Below are positions 13,554 to 15,894 of a stretch of DNA of 15,894 bases, in pieces. This DNA is from Pseudomonadota bacterium. Lineage in GTDB: Bacteria > Pseudomonadota > Alphaproteobacteria > Rhizobiales > Rhizobiaceae. The notes under the pieces are model-generated. The model was not told the DNA's origin. It saw only the letters and a program-made list of their open reading frames with translations, and did not search any database. The DNA is taken from contig JAEXMK010000182.1 in the NCBI GenBank assembly GCA_023444445.1, positions 1-15,894 on the forward strand, given 5' to 3'. The number at the start of each line of letters is the position of its first letter. The first letter of the stretch is position 1. A program made the translations under genes and the position numbers.

Positions 13554-14326
13554 TCGCCGCTCCCTTTTCGCCAGTAGCGATAACGATAAGCCTCGGAGAA
13601 GCCGAATTTTTCATAAAGCGCGATCGCCGGCGCATTGGTGGAGACTACCTGCAGCCAGGCGGTTTTGGCGCCGCTGATTCTGGCCCAGCGCAGGGCCGAC
13701 GACAGAACCTGCGTGCCCAGTCCCTTTTTACGCTGCGACTTTTCGACGTCGAGCGAGATGATGCCGGCAAGGTCGTTATCCTGCACGCAGATCACCGTGG
13801 CGAGCGGGTTGCCCTCCACCTCCTCGTTGATGAAGAGGCCAAGCGTCGGCTTGATGGAACTGACGATTTCCGCGATTGCCGGGCGCAGCGCCGGATCGCC
13901 GTCGCTAACTTTGATGCTCGCTTCGACAAAACGGCCGATATCATGGCTCGGCAGGCTGACCAACGTTTCCGGCAGTTCCATGCTGGAGAGATCGGCCGTC
14001 ATGACCACAACCTCTTCGAAGACGGACCAGCCGTCACCAGTCAGAAAATCCACGAGTTGCGGCGGCATCAGCGTCGTTTCGCGCACCACCAGCGGCCGGC
14101 CGAAATCCTCGAAACGCTTGCGCGCCTTTTCCAGCCGCACGGCGCAGTTGCCGTAATCGGAGGGATCGAGCGGCACTACGCAGTTGATACGCTTGGAGGG
14201 ATGCGAACCCGTGAGACGGATTTGCCAGCTGCCGTCATAAATCACCGACGAGGCGGGCCATGCCCGGAAGCTGACGGCTTCCAGACGGCGAACCAGCGGC
14301 AGATTGACGGCCTTGTTATCCTGCAT
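13550..14326 (-). CDS. GNAT family N-acetyltransferase
   Basis: A 258-residue protein with the GNAT domain in its C-terminal half. Acetyl-CoA-binding motif A is QRKKGLGTQVLSSALRWA (198-215), and the motif B region is STNAPAIALYEKFGF (229-243). The N-terminal half (WPASSVIYDGSWQIRLTG at 23-40, HPSKRINCVVPLDP at 42-55) is a separate conserved-looking region as in two-part GNAT proteins. The substrate is unknown. ATG 14326 is preferred, with AAGAG/GGAG just upstream; a TTG at 14341 would add five residues. It lies 18 bases after argJ and overlaps mutT by four bases. Involvement in arginine metabolism is possible from context only. Confidence 0.85.
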   Translation of the reverse strand: MQDNKAVNLPLVRRLEAVSFRAWPASSVIYDGSWQIRLTGSHPSKRINCVVPLDPSDYGNCAVRLEKARKRFEDFGRPLVVRETTLMPPQLVDFLTGDGWSVFEEVVVMTADLSSMELPETLVSLPSHDIGRFVEASIKVSDGDPALRPAIAEIVSSIKPTLGLFINEEVEGNPLATVICVQDNDLAGIISLDVEKSQRKKGLGTQVLSSALRWARISGAKTAWLQVVSTNAPAIALYEKFGFSEAYRYRYWRKGSGE

Positions 14327-14344
14327 TCTCTTCGGCTCCAACGG

Positions 14345-15586
14345 TCAGCTCCGGTAGTCGCCGTTGATCGCAACATATTCCTTGGTCAGGTCGCAGGTCC
14401 AGACGGTGGCCGTTCCCTGGCCGAGACCGATATCCACCTTCACCGGAATGTCTTCCAGCCGCATGACGGCGCTGGTCTCCGCTTCCGAATAATCCGGATC
14501 GCGCTCACCATTAACGGCCACGCGCACGCCGCCGAACCAGATGGCAAGGCGATCACGGTCGGCCATTTCGCCGGATTTGCCGACAGCCATGACGACACGG
14601 CCCCAATTCGCGTCCTCGCCCGCAACCGCGGTTTTGACCAGCGGCGAATTGGCGATGGAAAGAGCGATCTTCTTGGCGGCGGCATCGTTTTCCGCGCCGG
14701 TGACAGTGACCTCCACCATCTTGCGCGCGCCTTCGCCGTCGCGAACCACTTGAAGCGCGAGATCCTTCAGGAGATCGTTAAGCGCGGCGCGGAAGGAAGA
14801 CAGGCGCTCGTCATCGGCGCTCGTCACCTTAACCTGGCCATCTTCCGCTGCTGCACCCGTGGCGAACAGCATCAGCGTATCGGACGTGGAGGTATCGCTA
14901 TCAACCGTCACGGAATTGAAGGTCGGGCCGACACCGGCCGAAAGCAGGGATTGAAGTGCCGCGGGCTCGATATCGGCATCCGTCACCACAAAGGAGAGCA
15001 TTGTCGCCATATCGGGGGCAATCATGCCCGCCCCCTTGGAAATGCCGTTGATCGTGACCATTACGCCGCCGATCTCGGCGGTGCGGGTCGCGACCTTCGG
15101 GTAGGTGTCGGTCGTCATGATCGCCTTGGCAGCTTCCTGCCAGAAATCGGCTTCCGCCCTGACGTTCATATCGCTGAGAACACCGGCAAATTTCGAGGCA
15201 TCCAGCGGCTCGCCGATCACGCCTGTCGATGCCAGGAAAACTTCGCCTTCGGAGCAACCAACGGCAGCGGCGGCGGATTTCGCCGTCAGTTCGGTCGCTG
15301 CCTTGCCCTTGACGCCCGTAAAGGCATTGGCATTGCCGGAATTGACCACCACCGCACGCGCAGCGCCGCCGCCAAGATTGGCGCGGCAGAAATCCACGGG
15401 AGCCGAGGGGCATTTCGATTTGGTGAAAACGCCCGCCACACTGGCCGGCTTGTCGAACACCATCAGGAGAACGTCGGTGCGGTTCTTGTACTTGATGCCG
15501 GCGGCGGCCGTCGCCATGCGAACACCACGCAGCGCAGGCATATCGGGATAAGATTTCGGAGCGAGCGGGGAAACGGCAACGGACAT
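14345..15586 (-). CDS. argJ: Bifunctional ornithine acetyltransferase/N-acetylglutamate synthase ArgJ
   Basis: A 413-residue ArgJ, of family-typical length, which transfers the acetyl group from N-acetylornithine to glutamate in the cyclic arginine pathway; some members also use acetyl-CoA. It is made as a precursor that cuts itself. The site is in [13 protein letters not shown] (187-199), where cleavage between A194 and T195 would expose the Thr195 nucleophile and yield alpha (1-194) and beta (195-413) chains. TGVIGEPLD (121-129), MTTDTYPK (157-164) and GEDANWGR also fit. ATG 15586 gives the usual N-terminus [10 protein letters not shown]; the longer frame to 15670 runs across a terminator hairpin. 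It is first in the argJ-GNAT-mutT run. Confidence 0.95.
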   Translation of the reverse strand: MSVAVSPLAPKSYPDMPALRGVRMATAAAGIKYKNRTDVLLMVFDKPASVAGVFTKSKCPSAPVDFCRANLGGGAARAVVVNSGNANAFTGVKGKAATELTAKSAAAAVGCSEGEVFLASTGVIGEPLDASKFAGVLSDMNVRAEADFWQEAAKAIMTTDTYPKVATRTAEIGGVMVTINGISKGAGMIAPDMATMLSFVVTDADIEPAALQSLLSAGVGPTFNSVTVDSDTSTSDTLMLFATGAAAEDGQVKVTSADDERLSSFRAALNDLLKDLALQVVRDGEGARKMVEVTVTGAENDAAAKKIALSIANSPLVKTAVAGEDANWGRVVMAVGKSGEMADRDRLAIWFGGVRVAVNGERDPDYSEAETSAVMRLEDIPVKVDIGLGQGTATVWTCDLTKEYVAINGDYRS

Positions 15587-15640
15587 GGGAAGCGCCTGAA
15601 ATTCTGGAAATGGGGAGGTATGGAAGTGCCTGAGATGAAA

Positions 15641-15664
15641 CGGGGCGGCTTCTATGCCGCCCCG
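15641..15664. terminator. Stem-loop terminator between the parvulin gene and argJ
   Basis: CGGGGCGGC (15641-15649) and GCCGCCCCG (15656-15664) form a perfect 9-bp GC stem with a 6-base loop, 15 bases after the parvulin stop codon. On the minus strand GTTTCAT follows, a short T-run, so termination may be incomplete. It makes an independent argJ promoter likely in the 54 bases downstream, or partial read-through. Confidence 0.7.
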
Positions 15665-15679
15665 TAACAAGGGTAATTC

Positions 15680-15894
15680 TTACTGCTGCGGCTGAGCCTG
15701 CTGTTCTTTCGAGGCTTCGTCGTAGCCCTTCTTCAGCGTCTCATCCATGATGTCGATCTTCTGGTCGGCCTTTGCCTTCTCGATGAGGGCAACGTACTTG
15801 TCACGCATGACAAGCTGACGAACCTGCGGCTCGACCTGCTCGAAAGCCGGCGGCGGGGCGATGCGCTTGTCTTCCAGCTTGATGACGTGGAAGC
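15680..15894 (-). CDS. Parvulin-like peptidyl-prolyl cis-trans isomerase, C-terminal fragment
   Basis: An open minus-strand frame enters from the right edge and ends at TAA 15680-15682, giving the last 71 or so residues. The visible start FHVIKLEDKRIAPPPAFEQV is the characteristic final strand of a PpiC/SurA-type parvulin domain (G-W/F-H-V-I-K), followed by the usual helical tail (EPQVRQLVMRDKYVALIEKA and onward) and a Gln-rich end AQPQQ. Such proteins are generally periplasmic or membrane-anchored folding helpers, and a signal sequence would lie outside the window. The position upstream of argJ agrees with a gene order that I recall from rhizobia. Confidence 0.8.
   Translation of the reverse strand, partial: FHVIKLEDKRIAPPPAFEQVEPQVRQLVMRDKYVALIEKAKADQKIDIMDETLKKGYDEASKEQQAQPQQ

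Noticed and set aside
13943..15667. Long plus-strand open frame (574 codons) over argJ and the GNAT gene
   Set aside because: Antisense to well-supported genes, low-complexity His/Arg/Gly product without recognisable domains, and it crosses the terminator hairpin.
1..15894. CRISPR arrays, tRNA/rRNA genes, insertion sequences, defence or phage genes
   Set aside because: None seen on reading both strands; no spaced direct repeats, transposase, integrase or tRNA-like cloverleaf was recognised.

Overview
The window looks like chromosomal DNA of an alphaproteobacterium of the Rhizobiaceae, most likely Agrobacterium or a close relative. This rests on the moderately high GC content, the protein sequences as I recognise them, and gene blocks that I recall as typical of rhizobia: comF-grxC-nitrilase-DUF1178 next to ubiG, and a parvulin gene followed by argJ-GNAT-mutT. 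No database search was possible, so the genus is an inference. There are no signs of a prophage, insertion sequence, CRISPR array, tRNA or rRNA. Genes are tightly packed with no gene-free stretch above 300 bases.

Left part (1-5100): a palindromic repeat precedes a plus-strand AlkC-type DNA glycosylase gene with a C-terminal Ig-like domain. It converges, with six bases between stop codons, on a complete minus-strand sulfate/thiosulfate ABC importer, transcribed sbp-cysT-cysW-cysA. A strong stem-loop with U-tracts on both sides sits between sbp and cysT and probably reduces permease expression relative to the binding protein.

Centre (5100-8830): a 3-hydroxyisobutyryl-CoA hydrolase-like gene (minus; valine catabolism), a plus-strand DUF2934 gene with a good sigma70-type promoter overlapping a 29-codon small ORF, and a minus-strand secreted SH3-domain protein with an Arg/Asp-rich tail. 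The last two share one perfect 40-bp palindromic terminator. ubiG (ubiquinone synthesis) is divergent from the SH3 gene.

Right-centre (8900-12360): a minus-strand run comF, grxC, nitrilase-superfamily amidase and DUF1178, the last two overlapping by four bases. Glutaredoxin next to a Nit1-like amidase suggests a link to glutathione. Divergent from comF is a methyltransferase-fold protein resembling NDUFAF5, a complex I assembly factor, with an altered SAM-binding glycine motif.

Right end (12370-15894): an isolated Flp-type pilin and an unrecognised one-membrane-span protein (minus), then mutT, a GNAT acetyltransferase and argJ (minus; mutT and GNAT overlap by four bases), and finally the C-terminus of a parvulin-like peptidyl-prolyl isomerase running off the window, with its own stem-loop terminator.

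Most of the window is housekeeping metabolism. I did not find a defence or mobile system. The points most worth a second look are the NDUFAF5-like protein, the nitrilase/glutaredoxin pairing, the orphan Flp pilin with its membrane-protein neighbour, the SH3/Arg-Asp protein and the intercistronic regulatory hairpins.
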